A DNA stretch of 38,808 bases, taken from assembly GCA_003577305.1 (NCBI GenBank), contig QEVL01000023.1, positions 1 through 38,808 on the forward strand, in the 5' to 3' direction. The notes under the pieces are model-generated. The model was given only the letters and a program-made list of their open reading frames with translations. It was not told the origin of the DNA and made no database searches. Source of the DNA: Burkholderiales bacterium. Lineage in GTDB: Bacteria; Pseudomonadota; Gammaproteobacteria; Burkholderiales; Burkholderiaceae_E. The position numbers and the translations under genes were made by a program. Positions 7,538 through 17,818 of the stretch are shown piece after piece; within the stretch, counting starts at the first letter, position 1; each line of letters starts with the position of its first letter.

Positions 7538-8284
7538 TCAGGCCGGATTGTCGTCGTCGATGAAGCGGTGCGCGATGCGCAACCGCCCGGCGACGTGCTC
7601 GCCGAGCGCCTGCACGCCATAGCGCTCGGTCGCATGGTGGCCGGCGGCGAAATAGACGACGCCGGCCTCGCGCGCCAGATGCGTGGTGCGCTCGGCGATC
7701 TCGCCGCTCACGAAGGCGTCGGCGCCCGCGTCGATCGCCTGCTGCAGCATGTCCTGCGCAGCGCCGGTGCACCAGGCCACGCGGCCGATCGGCCGCTCGA
7801 GCGCCCCCACCACGAGCGGGGTGCGCCCGAGGCGCTGGCGCAGCCGGCGCCCGAGCAGCGCGGCGCTCGTGGCCCGCGGCAGGTCGTGCCAGGCGATCAG
7901 GCCCTGCTCGCCGGCGCGGCCGTCCACGCGCCAACCCATCCGTGCGCCGAGTTGCGCGTTGTTGCCGAGCACCGGGTGCGCGTCGAGCGGCAGGTGATAG
8001 GCGAACAGGTGCAGGCCGTGGCCCAGCACTTCGGCGAGGCGGGCGCGCCGCGCGCCGATCACGCGCGGATCGTCGCCGCGCCAGAACCATCCGTGGTGCA
8101 CGAGCAGCGCATCGGCGCCATCGGCCAACGCCGCGCGGATCAGCGCCAGGCTCGCGGTCACGCCGCTCACCAGGCGGCGGATCGGGCGCTCGCCTTCCAC
8201 CTGCAGGCCGTTTGGGCAATAATCGGCGAACCTGCTCGCCCCGAGTACTTCCTCGAAGCACGCCGATAGTTCGGCGGCGGTCAC
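7538..8284 (-). CDS. Nif3-like dinuclear metal-centre protein (YbgI/NIF3 family)
   Basis: The family forms hexameric rings with a two-metal site; the physiological reaction is not settled, and GTP cyclohydrolase-type and metal-chaperone roles have been proposed. The hallmarks are visible: ADYCPNGLQVEG near the N-terminus, ADALLVHHGWFW with the metal-binding histidines, AYHLPLDAHPVLGNNAQLG, and the C-terminal AAGHHATERYG pair. A GTG at 8284 is used as the start because it matches where homologues begin and has GGAGAGAGG 12 bases upstream. An ATG at 8338 is also in frame but would overlap the start of the divergent protease gene. With the GTG the protein has 248 residues. Confidence 0.88.
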   Translation of the reverse strand: MTAAELSACFEEVLGASRFADYCPNGLQVEGERPIRRLVSGVTASLALIRAALADGADALLVHHGWFWRGDDPRVIGARRARLAEVLGHGLHLFAYHLPLDAHPVLGNNAQLGARMGWRVDGRAGEQGLIAWHDLPRATSAALLGRRLRQRLGRTPLVVGALERPIGRVAWCTGAAQDMLQQAIDAGADAFVSGEIAERTTHLAREAGVVYFAAGHHATERYGVQALGEHVAGRLRIAHRFIDDDNPA

Positions 8285-8336
8285 CGCCGCGGCAGCCCTC
8301 TCTCCTTGCGTGCGTTCCACTCCGCGTCGCCGAGTC

Positions 8337-9557
8337 ATGCTGAAGAAGCTCTGGTTGGTCTTTACGCAGGCCGTCACGATCCTGCTGGCGCTGCTGTTCA
8401 CCTTCGCGACGCTTCGCCCCGAGTGGCTGCCGCAGCGGCTCGTGCGCGAGCGCCCGCCCGCGTCGCTGCCGGCCCCCGCCCCCGCGAGCCGCAGCGAACC
8501 GGGCGCGGCCAACGCTCCACCCCCGGAAGCATCCGGCGCCGTGACGGGTCGCACCGCACCGATTCTGTCATACAGCGAGGCTGCGCGCCGGGCCACCGCC
8601 GCGGTGGTGAACATCTACACGATGAAAGCGGCGCGATCGCCGCAGGATCATCCGCTGTTCGGCGACCCGTTGTTCCGCAGGTACTACGGCGACCAGTTCG
8701 GCGAGCGGCCGCAGACCAACAGCCTGGGCTCGGGAGTGATCGTCTCGTCCGACGGCTACGTGCTCACCAATCACCACGTGGTCGAGGGCGCCGACGAAAT
8801 CGAGGTGCTGCTGGCCGACGGTTCGAAGGCGCGCGCCAGGGTGGTGGGCACCGATCCGGAGACCGACCTGGCGGTGCTGCGCATCGACATGGCCGACCTG
8901 CCGGCGATCGCTTTCGGCAATGCCGACGCGGCGCGCGTGGGCGATGTCGTGCTGGCGGTGGGCAATCCGTTCGGCGTCGGCCAGACGGTGACGATGGGCA
9001 TCATCAGCGCACTGGGCCGCACCCAGCTGGGCATCAACACCTTCGAGAACTTCATCCAGACCGATGCGGCGGTCAATCCCGGCAACTCCGGCGGCGCGCT
9101 GGTCGACACCGAGGGACGCCTGATCGGCATCAACACCGCGATCTACTCACGCACCGGAGGCTCGCTCGGCATCGGCTTCGCGATCCCGGCAAGCACGGCG
9201 CGCCAGGTGATGGACCAGATCGTCGCCACCGGCTCGGTCACGCGCGGCTACATCGGCGTCGAACCGCAGGACGTCACGCCCGAACTCGCCGAAGCCTTCA
9301 GGCTGCCGCGCAAGGACGGCGCGATCATCGCCGGCGTGATGCGCAACGGACCGGCCGACCGGGCCGGCGTGAAGGTGGGCGACATCCTGGTCGAGGTCGA
9401 CGGCCAGTCGGTGACCAACACCGCCACGATGCTCAACGTGATCGCGCAGCTTCGACCCGGCTCGACCGCGCGGTTCCGCTTCCTGCGCGACGGCGACGCG
9501 GTCGAGCTCCCGATCCGCATCGGCAAGCGGCCCAAGCCGGGCGCGCCGCGCGAGTGA
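8337..9557 (+). CDS. DegS/HtrA-type periplasmic serine protease (single PDZ)
   Basis: This is a trypsin-like S1C protease anchored by one N-terminal membrane segment (about 5-26), followed by a Pro/Ala-rich linker. The catalytic triad is His147 in TNHHVV, Asp177 in TDLAVL and Ser251 in NPGNSGGA. A single PDZ domain (about 300-395) contains GYIGVEPQ and GPADRAGVKVGDILVEVDG. One PDZ plus a membrane anchor matches DegS, which starts the sigma-E cascade, better than two-PDZ DegP/DegQ. Length is 406 residues from this ATG; a GTG at 8310 would add nine. No strong Shine-Dalgarno is seen. The ATG overlaps a possible ATG of the divergent Nif3-like gene. It converges on tatC, the usual neighbour in Burkholderiales. 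Confidence 0.9.
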   Translation: MLKKLWLVFTQAVTILLALLFTFATLRPEWLPQRLVRERPPASLPAPAPASRSEPGAANAPPPEASGAVTGRTAPILSYSEAARRATAAVVNIYTMKAARSPQDHPLFGDPLFRRYYGDQFGERPQTNSLGSGVIVSSDGYVLTNHHVVEGADEIEVLLADGSKARARVVGTDPETDLAVLRIDMADLPAIAFGNADAARVGDVVLAVGNPFGVGQTVTMGIISALGRTQLGINTFENFIQTDAAVNPGNSGGALVDTEGRLIGINTAIYSRTGGSLGIGFAIPASTARQVMDQIVATGSVTRGYIGVEPQDVTPELAEAFRLPRKDGAIIAGVMRNGPADRAGVKVGDILVEVDGQSVTNTATMLNVIAQLRPGSTARFRFLRDGDAVELPIRIGKRPKPGAPRE

Positions 9558-9585
9558 GCGCCCGGGCGGGGGCACCCGCGGGCGC
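9558..9585. terminator. Possible bidirectional hairpin between degS-like gene and tatC
   Basis: Immediately after the protease stop, GCGCCCG (9558-9564) pairs with CGGGCGC (9579-9585) around a 14-base loop. It sits in the 49-bp gap between two convergent genes. There is no T-tract on either strand, so factor-independent termination is doubtful. Confidence 0.3.
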
Positions 9586-9606
9586 CTGGCGGGGCAGTCG
9601 GGCCTG

Positions 9607-10488
9607 CTACCGGGGCTGGCCGCCCGGCGACGCGGGGTCGGCCGGCGGCGCGATCGCCGGGGCGCCCGCATCGGCATTCGCTGCGGCGCCCGCGCTGGCC
9701 GTGGCGCCCGCCTCGGTTGCAGTGCCCGTGCCGGCGCTCGCCGCCGGCTCGGCGTCGTCGTCGGGAGCGCGGCTGCGCGCCTTGATGAAGCCTGCGAGCA
9801 CGATGCCCAGTTCGTAGAGCATGATCAGCGGAATCGCCAGCATGAACTGGCTGAGCACATCGGGCGGCGTGAGCACCGCGGCGACGATGAAGGCGCCGAC
9901 CACCACGTAGCGGCGTGCCGAACGCAGCTGGGCGGTGGTGACCATGCCCAGCTTGACCAGCAGCATCTCGGCCACCGGCACCTCGAAGGTGAGGCCGAAG
10001 CCGAAGAAGATCGCCAGCGTGAAGTCCCAGTACTTCTGCAGGTCCTGCATCACGTCGGCGCCGGTGCGCGAGGCGAACGCGAAGAAGAACTTGTAGGCGG
10101 CCGGTAGCACGAACCAGTAGGCGAAGGCGATGCCGATGACCAGGAACACGATGCTTGAGACGATCAGCGGCAACGCGAAGCGCCTCTCGTGCTCGTACAG
10201 GCCGGGAGCGACGAAAGCCCAGGCCTGGTACATGACCCAGGGCAGCGACAGCAGCACCGCGGAGAGGAACGAGACCTTGGTCAGCGTGAAGAATGCGCCG
10301 GCCTGGTCGATGAAGACCGGCCGGGTGCCCGGCGGCAGCGCCTGGTACAGCGGCTGCGACAGGAACCGCATGATGTCGCCCGAGAAGTAGAAGCAGACGC
10401 CGAACAGCACCAGCACCACCACCAGCGAGCGGATCAACCGATCGCGCAGTTCGACGAGGTGCGAGACGAAGCTTTCTTCCTGGCTCAT
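9607..10488 (-). CDS. tatC: Sec-independent translocase subunit TatC
   Basis: TatC is the multi-spanning receptor that recognises twin-arginine signal peptides. The 293-residue protein begins SQEESFVSHLVELRDRLIRS, the conserved cytoplasmic N-terminus, and has six hydrophobic helices with the family's ALPLIVSSIVFLVIGIAFAY and FGFGLTFEVPVAEMLLV segments. After the last helix (FIKARSR) comes an acidic then Ala/Gly/Pro-rich tail of about 50 residues that looks unstructured. It is the last gene of the tatABC group and of the long reverse-strand series, 71 bp after tatB, with no clear ribosome binding site before the ATG. Confidence 0.95.
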   Translation of the reverse strand: MSQEESFVSHLVELRDRLIRSLVVVLVLFGVCFYFSGDIMRFLSQPLYQALPPGTRPVFIDQAGAFFTLTKVSFLSAVLLSLPWVMYQAWAFVAPGLYEHERRFALPLIVSSIVFLVIGIAFAYWFVLPAAYKFFFAFASRTGADVMQDLQKYWDFTLAIFFGFGLTFEVPVAEMLLVKLGMVTTAQLRSARRYVVVGAFIVAAVLTPPDVLSQFMLAIPLIMLYELGIVLAGFIKARSRAPDDDAEPAASAGTGTATEAGATASAGAAANADAGAPAIAPPADPASPGGQPR

Positions 10489-10559
10489 GGAGATCGGGTC
10501 GGGCTACGGACGCCCGGGCGCGCGCCGGGCCGGCGGCGCGCCCGGCATCGCGGGCGTGT

Positions 10560-10994
10560 TCAATGGAGGCGGCGCTTCGGACGCTTGTGCCCGAGCTCCT
10601 TCTCGCGCTCGATGCGCCGGTCGCGGATGCGCTCGCGCAGTCTTCGTTGTGCGTACACCTTTTCCCAGTCGGTGGCCGGCTCGAGCGGCTCGGCTCCGCC
10701 GGCACCTTCGAGGTCGGCGGTGATCGAGTCGAACTGCGAGCGGGTTTCGGCGATGGTGGATTGCAGCGATTCCTGCAGGTCGCGCGCCGCGCCGCTGACT
10801 TCGCTCTGCAGATTGCGCAGTTCGTCGAGTTCCATCTGGCGGTTGATGTCCGACTTCACGTCGGCGACGTAGCGCTGCAGCTTGCCGAGCCACTGCCCGG
10901 CCTGCTTCGCGACTTTCGGCAGGCGCTCGGGGCCGAGGACGATCAGGCCCACGATCGCCACGATGATCATCTCGGAAAAGCCGAAATCGAACAT
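10560..10994 (-). CDS. tatB: Sec-independent translocase subunit TatB
   Basis: TatB is the single-spanning partner of TatC in the substrate receptor complex. Residues 1-21 (MFDFGFSEMIIVAIVGLIVLG) are the membrane segment, followed by the conserved GPERLPKVA hinge and an amphipathic helix. A long charged region to residue 144 follows, with Glu/Arg-rich coiled-coil-like sequence (DLQESLQSTIAETRSQF) and a basic end. GAGG seven bases before the ATG supports the start. The GPERLP signature separates it from TatA, which has FGTKKLRN at that place. Confidence 0.94.
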   Translation of the reverse strand: MFDFGFSEMIIVAIVGLIVLGPERLPKVAKQAGQWLGKLQRYVADVKSDINRQMELDELRNLQSEVSGAARDLQESLQSTIAETRSQFDSITADLEGAGGAEPLEPATDWEKVYAQRRLRERIRDRRIEREKELGHKRPKRRLH

Positions 10995-11097
10995 CTTCGG
11001 GCCTCAGGCCGGCGCACGCGCATCGGCGGGCCCCGAAAACGACGCGAGCGGCCGCAGACGACCGCTCGCAGGCGAAACGGGGCGCGGAATGCGGCGG

Positions 11098-11310
11098 TCA
11101 GCTCTTTTCGCGGGCCTCGACATCGATGGTCTTCGACGATGCCTGCTGCGTCTCGGAGGCGGCCTTTTCGGTGCCTTCCTTGACGCCTTCCTTGAAGCCG
11201 CGCACCGCTCCGCCGAGATCGGAACCGATGTTGCGCAGCTTCTTGGTGCCGAAAACGAGCATGATGATCACCAGCACGATCAACCAGTGCCAGATGCTGA
11301 AGCTTCCCAT
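11098..11310 (-). CDS. tatA: Sec-independent translocase subunit TatA
   Basis: TatA oligomerises to form the protein-conducting structure of the Tat pathway. The 70-residue product has one N-terminal membrane helix ([16 protein letters not shown]), the [20 protein letters not shown] amphipathic helix that defines TatA, and a charged tail. AGGAG six bases upstream fixes the ATG. It lies 12 bp after the HIT gene and 103 bp before tatB. This hisE-HIT-tatABC arrangement is common in betaproteobacteria. Confidence 0.96.
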   Translation of the reverse strand: MGSFSIWHWLIVLVIIMLVFGTKKLRNIGSDLGGAVRGFKEGVKEGTEKAASETQQASSKTIDVEAREKS

Positions 11311-11322
11311 CGCGTACTCCTG

Positions 11323-11706
11323 TCAGGGGCGGTTCATGCCCGAGCCCAATGGCGTAGATCCGCCCAGTACATGCACATGAAGATGATACACCTCCTGCCT
11401 GCCCACCCGGCCGTTGTTGACCACCACCCGGAAGCCGTCGACCGCGCCCTGCTCGCGCGCCAGTTGCCCGGCCATGCCGAGCAGCTTGCCGAGCAGCGCC
11501 TGGTGCTTCATGTCGGCGTCGTAGAGGTTTTCGAGGTGCATGCGCGGCACGATCAGGAAATGGACCGGCGCCGACGGATGGATGTCGTGGAAGGCAACGA
11601 TGTCTTCGTCTTCGTAGACCTTGCGCGAAGCGATCTCGCCGCGTGCGATGCGGCAGAACAGGCAGTCGTCGTGGCGGGCCGGCTCGGGCCCCTGTTTCGT
11701 GCTCAC
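11323..11706 (-). CDS. HIT-family (histidine triad) nucleotide hydrolase
   Basis: HIT proteins of the HinT/PKCI group hydrolyse purine nucleoside phosphoramidates and adenylates. The 127-residue sequence starts with the Zn-type [11 protein letters not shown] segment and ends with the histidine triad HLHVHVLGG. The GTG at 11706 is chosen because GGAGGT lies six bases upstream and the codon overlaps the hisE stop by four bases (GTGA), indicating coupling. Longer in-frame extensions run into hisE and have no family similarity. Its place between hisE and tatA is conserved; a role in histidine synthesis is not implied. Confidence 0.93.
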   Translation of the reverse strand: MSTKQGPEPARHDDCLFCRIARGEIASRKVYEDEDIVAFHDIHPSAPVHFLIVPRMHLENLYDADMKHQALLGKLLGMAGQLAREQGAVDGFRVVVNNGRVGRQEVYHLHVHVLGGSTPLGSGMNRP

Positions 11707-12092
11707 CTGCGCACCTCCGTGGAACCGGACTTCCTCGCCGCCTTCTCGTCGAGTCCGGACAGGCCTTCGCGACGGGCCAGTTCGTCGAGCACCTGGCGCG
11801 GCGAGAGCCCGAAGTGGACCAGCATCACCAGGCAATGGAACCAGAGATCGGCGGTCTCGGCGACGATGCGATCAGGCACGCCGTCCTTCGCGGCCATCAC
11901 GGTCTCGGTGGCTTCCTCTCCGATCTTCTTCAGGATCGCGTCCGGCCCCCTGGCGAGCAGCCGCGCCACGTACGAGCGCTCGGGATCGCCGCCCTTGCGC
12001 GATTCGAGCACCGCGGCGAGCCGGTCGAGGAGCGCCCCGGCGTCGGTGGTTGCGGCAACCGCACCCGCGTTCGGCTCGTCGCGCCTCGTCAT
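11703..12092 (-). CDS. hisE: Phosphoribosyl-ATP pyrophosphatase HisE
   Basis: HisE removes pyrophosphate from PR-ATP in the second step of histidine synthesis. Motifs of the all-alpha NTP pyrophosphohydrolase fold are present: [31 protein letters not shown], and [19 protein letters not shown] with the metal-binding acidic residues. Length is 129 residues, with a variable N-terminal stretch of about 20 before the conserved [13 protein letters not shown]. The ATG overlaps the hisI stop by four bases (ATGA), and its own stop overlaps the HIT start in the same way. Confidence 0.95.
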   Translation of the reverse strand: MTRRDEPNAGAVAATTDAGALLDRLAAVLESRKGGDPERSYVARLLARGPDAILKKIGEEATETVMAAKDGVPDRIVAETADLWFHCLVMLVHFGLSPRQVLDELARREGLSGLDEKAARKSGSTEVRR

Positions 12093-12483
12093 CGGTAGAT
12101 CGACTCCGGATCCTTCAGCACCGGGTCGACCGCGACCCAGCGTCCGTCTTCGTAGCGCCTGAAGAAGCACGAATGGCGCCCGGTGTGGCAGGCGATGCCG
12201 CCGTGCTGCTCGACCGACAGCAGCACCACGTCGCCGTCGCAGTCGAGGCGCAATTCGCGCAGCGCCTGGAAATGCCCCGATTCCTCGCCCTTGCGCCACA
12301 GCCGGGCGCGCGAGCGCGACCAGTACACCGCGCGCCCGGTGGCGACGGTTTCGGCCAGCGCCTCGCGGTTCATCCAGGCCAGCATCAGGATGCGCCCGCT
12401 CGAGGCCTCCTGGGCGATCGCCGGCACCAGACCGTCGGCGCCCCAGCGGACTTCGTCGAGCCAGGCGGCGTCGCTGCCGGTGC

Positions 12484-12487
<4 letters not shown>
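12089..12487 (-). CDS. hisI: Phosphoribosyl-AMP cyclohydrolase HisI
   Basis: HisI opens the adenine ring of PR-AMP in the third step of the pathway. The 132-residue protein contains [32 protein letters not shown] and the [10 protein letters not shown] and [10 protein letters not shown] segments that hold zinc and magnesium. It is separate from HisE, unlike the fused HisIE of enterics. The GTG start at 12487 overlaps the hisF stop by four bases, and a longer frame upstream lies inside hisF, so the overlapping GTG is preferred. Confidence 0.95.
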
Positions 12488-13278
<791 letters not shown>

Positions 13279-13280
13279 CG

Positions 13281-14021
13281 TCAGCCGTTCAGCTCGTCGG
13301 CGTGCGCCTGCGCGGCGCGGAAATCGAGCTTGCCCTCGTAGAGCGCACGGCCGAGGATCGCGCCGGTGACCCCTTCGCTCTCGATCGCGCACAGCTTTTC
13401 GACGTCTTCGAGGCTGGCGAAGCCGCCCGATGCGATGACCGGGATGCGCAACTCGCGCGCCAGTCGCACGGTGGCCTCGACGTTCACGCCGGCGAGCATG
13501 CCGTCGCGGCCGATGTCGGTGTAGATGACCGCCTCGACACCGTAGCCCTCGAACTTGCGGGCGAGGTCGAGCACGTCGTGGCGCGTGAGCTTGCTCCAGC
13601 CGTCGGTGGCGACCTTGCCGTCGCGGGCGTCGAGCCCGACCATGATCTGGCCCGGGAAGGCGCTGCAGGCGTCGTGCAGGAACCCGGGGTTCTTCACCGC
13701 GGCGGTGCCGATGATCACGTAACTGATGCCGTCGTCGAGATAGCGCTCGATCGTGTCGAGGTCGCGGATGCCGCCGCCGAGCTGCACCGGCACGTTGCCG
13801 CCGACCGCGTCGACGATCGCCCTGATCGCCGGCTCGTTGCGCGGGCGTCCGGCCGCCGCGCCGTTCAGGTCTACCAGGTGGATGCGGCGCGCCCCCTGCT
13901 CGACCCAGTGGCGCGCGACGGCCCCAGGGTCGTCGGAGAAGACGGTTTCGGCGGTCATGTCGCCCTGCTTCAAGCGGACGCAGCGGCCGTCCTTCAGGTC
14001 GATCGCGGGAATGAGGAGCAT
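13281..14021 (-). CDS. hisA: ProFAR isomerase HisA
   Basis: HisA catalyses the Amadori rearrangement of ProFAR to PRFAR, the fourth step. The 246-residue barrel is homologous to HisF. It starts [17 protein letters not shown] with the general-base Asp, has [17 protein letters not shown] in the first phosphate-binding half and [14 protein letters not shown] with the second catalytic Asp, and ends in [15 protein letters not shown]. It lies 93 bp downstream of hisH, the largest gap inside the his block apart from the region before hisG, and that gap contains a small CTGCGG/CCGCAG stem. Confidence 0.97.
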   Translation of the reverse strand: MLLIPAIDLKDGRCVRLKQGDMTAETVFSDDPGAVARHWVEQGARRIHLVDLNGAAAGRPRNEPAIRAIVDAVGGNVPVQLGGGIRDLDTIERYLDDGISYVIIGTAAVKNPGFLHDACSAFPGQIMVGLDARDGKVATDGWSKLTRHDVLDLARKFEGYGVEAVIYTDIGRDGMLAGVNVEATVRLARELRIPVIASGGFASLEDVEKLCAIESEGVTGAILGRALYEGKLDFRAAQAHADELNG

Positions 14022-14114
14022 CGGAATGGTGACAGTCGGTTCGGATGCGCGGGGGACGCGATGCTGCGGCGTCCGGTCCGCAGAGCTGCCCGGCGGCCCG
14101 CAGGCCGGGGCGTT

Positions 14115-14750
14115 CTAGGGTTGCCAGTGGATGAAGTTCTCGTAGAGCCTCAGGCCGTTGGCCGCGCTCTTCTCCGGATGGAACTGGGTCGCGAAAATGT
14201 TATCCCGCGCCACCGCCGAGGTAAAGCGAAGCCCGTACTCGGTTTCCCCGACCGTGAGGCCGCCGCTGGCGGGCGCAGCGTGGTAACTGTGGACGAAGTA
14301 GAAGAACGCGCCGTCGGGCACGCCCGACCACAGCGGGTGCGCGCGAACCTGGAACACGCGGTTCCAGCCCATGTGCGGCACCTTGAGCGCCGCACCGTCG
14401 GGCGCGCGCATCGCCTGCAGGCGCAGACGCAGCACCTCTCCCTGCATGAGGCCGAGCCCGCTCGTGCCGCCCTCCTCGCTGCGTTCGAACAGCATCTGCT
14501 CGCCCACGCAGACGCCGAACAGCGGCTTGCTGCGCGCCGCGCGCAGCACCGCCTCGCGCAGCCCGGCGGCTTCGAGGTGGCGCATGCAGTCGGGCATCGC
14601 GCCCTGGCCCGGCAACACCACGCGGTCGGCCGAGTCGATGCCCGCTGCGGTGCCGGCGATCGTGACGCGCGCCTTCGGCGCCACGTGCCCGAGCGCCCTG
14701 GCCACCGACCGCAGGTTGCCCATCCCGTAGTCGACGACCGCGATCAGCAC
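14115..14750 (-). CDS. hisH: Imidazole glycerol phosphate synthase glutaminase subunit HisH
   Basis: HisH is the class I glutamine amidotransferase that supplies ammonia to HisF. The nucleophile Cys is in [10 protein letters not shown], and the His and Glu of the triad are in ATQFHPEKS. The N-terminal [12 protein letters not shown] is typical. The GTG at 14750 is selected because GGGAG lies six bases upstream and the conserved protein starts at IAVVDYG; a longer ATG frame to 14825 would overlap hisB and adds a low-complexity basic leader. Length is 211 residues, normal for the family. Confidence 0.95.
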   Translation of the reverse strand: MLIAVVDYGMGNLRSVARALGHVAPKARVTIAGTAAGIDSADRVVLPGQGAMPDCMRHLEAAGLREAVLRAARSKPLFGVCVGEQMLFERSEEGGTSGLGLMQGEVLRLRLQAMRAPDGAALKVPHMGWNRVFQVRAHPLWSGVPDGAFFYFVHSYHAAPASGGLTVGETEYGLRFTSAVARDNIFATQFHPEKSAANGLRLYENFIHWQP

Positions 14751-14784
14751 CTCCCGCTCCCTTCTCCCGGCCCCCTTCCCGCCC

Positions 14785-15372
14785 TCAAAGCGCTTCCTTC
14801 GTCGACGGGATGCGCCCTGCAGCACGCGGATCGGGCTCGATCGCCATGCGCAGCGCGCGCGCGAACGCCTTGAACACGGTCTCGCACTGGTGATGCGCGT
14901 TCTCGCCGCGCAGGTTGTCGACGTGCAGCGTGACCTGCGCGTGATTGACGAAGCCGCGGAAGAACTCGCCGGCCAGGTCGACGTCGAAGTTGCCGATCAT
15001 CGCGCGCGTGAAGGGCACGTTCCAGTGCAGGCCGGGCCTGCCGGAGAAGTCGATCACCACGCGCGTGAGCGCCTCGTCGAGCGGCACGTAGGCGTGGCCG
15101 TAGCGACAGATGCCTTTCTTGTCGCCGATCGCGCGCGCCACGGCCTGGCCGAGCGTGATGCCGATGTCCTCGACCGTGTGATGCGCGTCGATGTGCAGGT
15201 CGCCATGCGCCTCGACCTCGAGGTCGACCAGCCCGTGGCGCGCGACCTGATCGAGCATGTGGTCGAGAAACGGCACGCCGGTGGCCAGCTTCTGCTGGCC
15301 GGTGCCGTCGAGCGCGACGCGGACCCGGATGCGGGTCTCGGCGGTATTGCGGGTGACTTCGGCGGTACGCAT
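14785..15372 (-). CDS. hisB: Imidazoleglycerol-phosphate dehydratase HisB
   Basis: HisB dehydrates IGP to imidazole acetol phosphate. The 195-residue monofunctional enzyme has the Mn-binding histidine-rich motifs [23 protein letters not shown] and [12 protein letters not shown]. Homologues start close to [17 protein letters not shown], so the ATG at 15372 is used; an ATG at 15414 would add a basic leader. No phosphatase domain is fused, so histidinol-phosphate phosphatase must be encoded elsewhere. It lies 47 bp after hisC. Confidence 0.96.
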   Translation of the reverse strand: MRTAEVTRNTAETRIRVRVALDGTGQQKLATGVPFLDHMLDQVARHGLVDLEVEAHGDLHIDAHHTVEDIGITLGQAVARAIGDKKGICRYGHAYVPLDEALTRVVIDFSGRPGLHWNVPFTRAMIGNFDVDLAGEFFRGFVNHAQVTLHVDNLRGENAHHQCETVFKAFARALRMAIEPDPRAAGRIPSTKEAL

Positions 15373-15419
15373 GGCTTCGGCTTGCCGGCTCGGGCGGCGC
15401 GACGCGCGCGCCACGGGGT

Positions 15420-16505
15420 TCAGAGGGATGCGCGCAGCGCCTCGACCAGCAGCCGGTTCTCTTCGGGGGTTCCGACCGTCAGGCGCAGGCAGTTGCGCAG
15501 CGACGGGTGCATTCTACCGACGTCCTTGACCAGCACCCCGCGCGCGCGCAGCCGCTCGAAGGTCGCCGGCCCGTCGGGCAGCCGGATCAGCAGGAAATTG
15601 GCCCGCGACGGGTACACCTGCGCTCCCGGCAGCCCGGCCAGCAACCTCTGGAGCGAGTGCGCCAGCGCCTGGCGGTCGGCGCGCAGCCGCGCCGCCTGCT
15701 CCTTGAAGATCGCGAGGTGGTCCAGGGCGAAGCGCGCGGCCGCCTCGGTGAGCACGTTGACGTTGTAGGGCGGGCGCAGCTTCTCCAGTTCGTCGAGCCA
15801 CGGCTGCGCCGCGCACAGGTAGCCCAGCCGCAGGCCGGCCAGTCCGAGCTTGGAGACGGTGCGCAGCACCGCGAGATTCGGATGCCGCGGCAGGCGCGGC
15901 AGCCAGCTGTCGATCGCGAACGGCTGGTAGGCCTCGTCGATCACGACCAGGCCGGGCGCGGCCTCGAGCACCCGCTCGAGCGCCGCCTCGTCGAAGCAGT
16001 TGCCGGTCGGGTTGTTCGGCCAGGACAGCCAGACGATCGCCGGCCGATGCGCATCGATCGCCGCCAGCGTGGCCGGCAGGTCGAGCGAGAAGTCGTCGGC
16101 CAGCGGCACGCCGACGAAGCGGCTGCCGGCGAGCCGCGCCGACAATTCGTACATCACGAACGAGGGCCACGGCGACAGATGCACCGCGCCCGGCCGCGCG
16201 GTGGCGAGCGTGAGCAAGGTGATCAGCTCGTCGGAGCCGTTGCCGAGCAGCACGTCGAATCCGGCCGGCACACCGAAACGCTCGCGGATCGCACGCCGCA
16301 GCTCCGGATGATCCGGCGCCGGATAGCGGTTGATCGCCACCTCGGCGAGGCGCCGGCCCAACTCGGCGCGCAGCGGCCCGGGAAGCCGGTACGGGTTCTC
16401 CATCGCGTCGAGCTTGACCAGGCCGGTGGCGTCGGAAACCCGGTAGCCCTGCATCGCGAGAATCTCGGGGCGCAGCAGTCCCGCCGGCGTGACGCCTGCG
16501 CTCAC
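15420..16505 (-). CDS. hisC: Histidinol-phosphate aminotransferase HisC
   Basis: HisC transfers an amino group from glutamate to imidazole acetol phosphate using PLP. The 361-residue fold-type I aminotransferase shows [11 protein letters not shown] near the N-terminus, [21 protein letters not shown], the VIDEAY aspartate that contacts the PLP ring nitrogen, and the Schiff-base lysine in [16 protein letters not shown]. The GTG start at 16505 overlaps the hisD stop by four bases. A longer frame reading into hisD has no similarity to the family. Confidence 0.96.
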   Translation of the reverse strand: MSAGVTPAGLLRPEILAMQGYRVSDATGLVKLDAMENPYRLPGPLRAELGRRLAEVAINRYPAPDHPELRRAIRERFGVPAGFDVLLGNGSDELITLLTLATARPGAVHLSPWPSFVMYELSARLAGSRFVGVPLADDFSLDLPATLAAIDAHRPAIVWLSWPNNPTGNCFDEAALERVLEAAPGLVVIDEAYQPFAIDSWLPRLPRHPNLAVLRTVSKLGLAGLRLGYLCAAQPWLDELEKLRPPYNVNVLTEAAARFALDHLAIFKEQAARLRADRQALAHSLQRLLAGLPGAQVYPSRANFLLIRLPDGPATFERLRARGVLVKDVGRMHPSLRNCLRLTVGTPEENRLLVEALRASL

Positions 16506-17818
16506 GAGTCGCGTTCCAGGCGCATCTCGGCGCTGCGCGCGTGTGCCTCGAGCCCTTCGCCGCGGGCCAGCGTCGCGGCGATGCGGCCCAGCGTGCGCGC
16601 GCCGGCCGCCGACACCTCGATGATGCTGGTGCGTTTCTGGAAATCGTAGACGCCCAGCGGCGAGGAGAAGCGCGCGGTGCGCATCGTCGGCAGCACGTGG
16701 TTCGGACCGGCGCAGTAGTCGCCGATCGACTCCGACGTGAAGGGACCGAGGAAGAGCGCACCGGCATGGCGGATGCTCGCCGCCCATACCGGGGCGTCGG
16801 CCGCCGAGATCTCCAGGTGCTCGGGCGCGATCCGGTTGGCGATCTCGCAGCCCTCTTCCATGCTGCGCACGACCACCAGCGCGCCGCGGTCGGCGAGCGA
16901 GCGGGCGATGACGTCACGGCGCTGCATCGTGGGCAGCAGCCGCGCGATCGACGCGGCCACCCGGTCGGCGAAGGCGGCGTCGGGCGTGAGCAGGACCGCC
17001 TGCGCCATCTCGTCGTGCTCGGCCTGGGAGAACAGGTCCATCGCCACCCAGTCGGGATCGGTGGTGCCGTCGCAGAGCACGAGGATTTCGCTGGGCCCGG
17101 CGATCATGTCGATGCCGACCGTGCCGAAGACCCGGCGCTTGGCCTCGGCAACCCAGGCGTTGCCCGGGCCGACGATCTTGTCGACCGCGGGCACTGTCGC
17201 CGTGCCGTACGCCAGTGCCGCAATCGCCTGCGCCCCGCCGATCGTGAACACCCGGTCGACGCCGGCGATGCACGCGGCGGCAAGCACCAGCGGGTTGCGC
17301 ACGCCGTCGGGGGTGGGCACGACCATCACCAGTTCGCCGACGCCGGCCACGCGTGCGGGCAGCGCGTTCATCAGCACCGAGGACGGATAGGCGGCCTTGC
17401 CGCCCGGCACGTAAAGCCCGACCCGATCGAGCGGCGTCACCTGCTGGCCGAGTCGGGTGCCGTCGGCCTCGACGTAGGACCAGGATTTCGCCAACTGGTG
17501 CGAGTGGTAGGCCCGAATGCGCGCGGCGGCGGCCTGCAGCGCATCGCGCTCGGCCCCGCCCAGCGAATCGAGCGCCGCCTGCAGTTCGGCGCGCGGCAGT
17601 TCGAGCGCAGCGGCGTCGGCAACCTCGACGCGGTCGAAGCGCCGGGTGTATTCGAGCAGCGCTTCGTCGCCGCGGCGACGCACTTCCCGCAGGATCTCGG
17701 CAACCGTGCGCTCGATCGCGCCGTCCTGGAGCGGCTCCCAGGCGAGCAGCGCATCGAGCCGCCGCTGGAAATCGGGAGCGCGGCTGTCGAGCCGGGTGAT
17801 CGGCACCGCAGCGCTCAT
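16502..17818 (-). CDS. hisD: Histidinol dehydrogenase HisD
   Basis: HisD performs the last two oxidations, histidinol to histidine, with zinc and two NAD. The 438-residue protein has the family's [24 protein letters not shown], the [13 protein letters not shown] nucleotide-binding loop, [26 protein letters not shown] and [14 protein letters not shown], whose His and Gln residues bind zinc. The ATG overlaps the hisG stop by four bases (ATGA). It is complete, with normal length. Confidence 0.97.
   Translation of the reverse strand: MSAAVPITRLDSRAPDFQRRLDALLAWEPLQDGAIERTVAEILREVRRRGDEALLEYTRRFDRVEVADAAALELPRAELQAALDSLGGAERDALQAAAARIRAYHSHQLAKSWSYVEADGTRLGQQVTPLDRVGLYVPGGKAAYPSSVLMNALPARVAGVGELVMVVPTPDGVRNPLVLAAACIAGVDRVFTIGGAQAIAALAYGTATVPAVDKIVGPGNAWVAEAKRRVFGTVGIDMIAGPSEILVLCDGTTDPDWVAMDLFSQAEHDEMAQAVLLTPDAAFADRVAASIARLLPTMQRRDVIARSLADRGALVVVRSMEEGCEIANRIAPEHLEISAADAPVWAASIRHAGALFLGPFTSESIGDYCAGPNHVLPTMRTARFSSPLGVYDFQKRTSIIEVSAAGARTLGRIAATLARGEGLEAHARSAEMRLERDS

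Noticed and set aside
8310..8336. GTG start for the DegS-like protease
   Set aside because: It adds nine basic residues before the membrane anchor, has no ribosome binding site and is less likely than ATG 8337, though it cannot be excluded.
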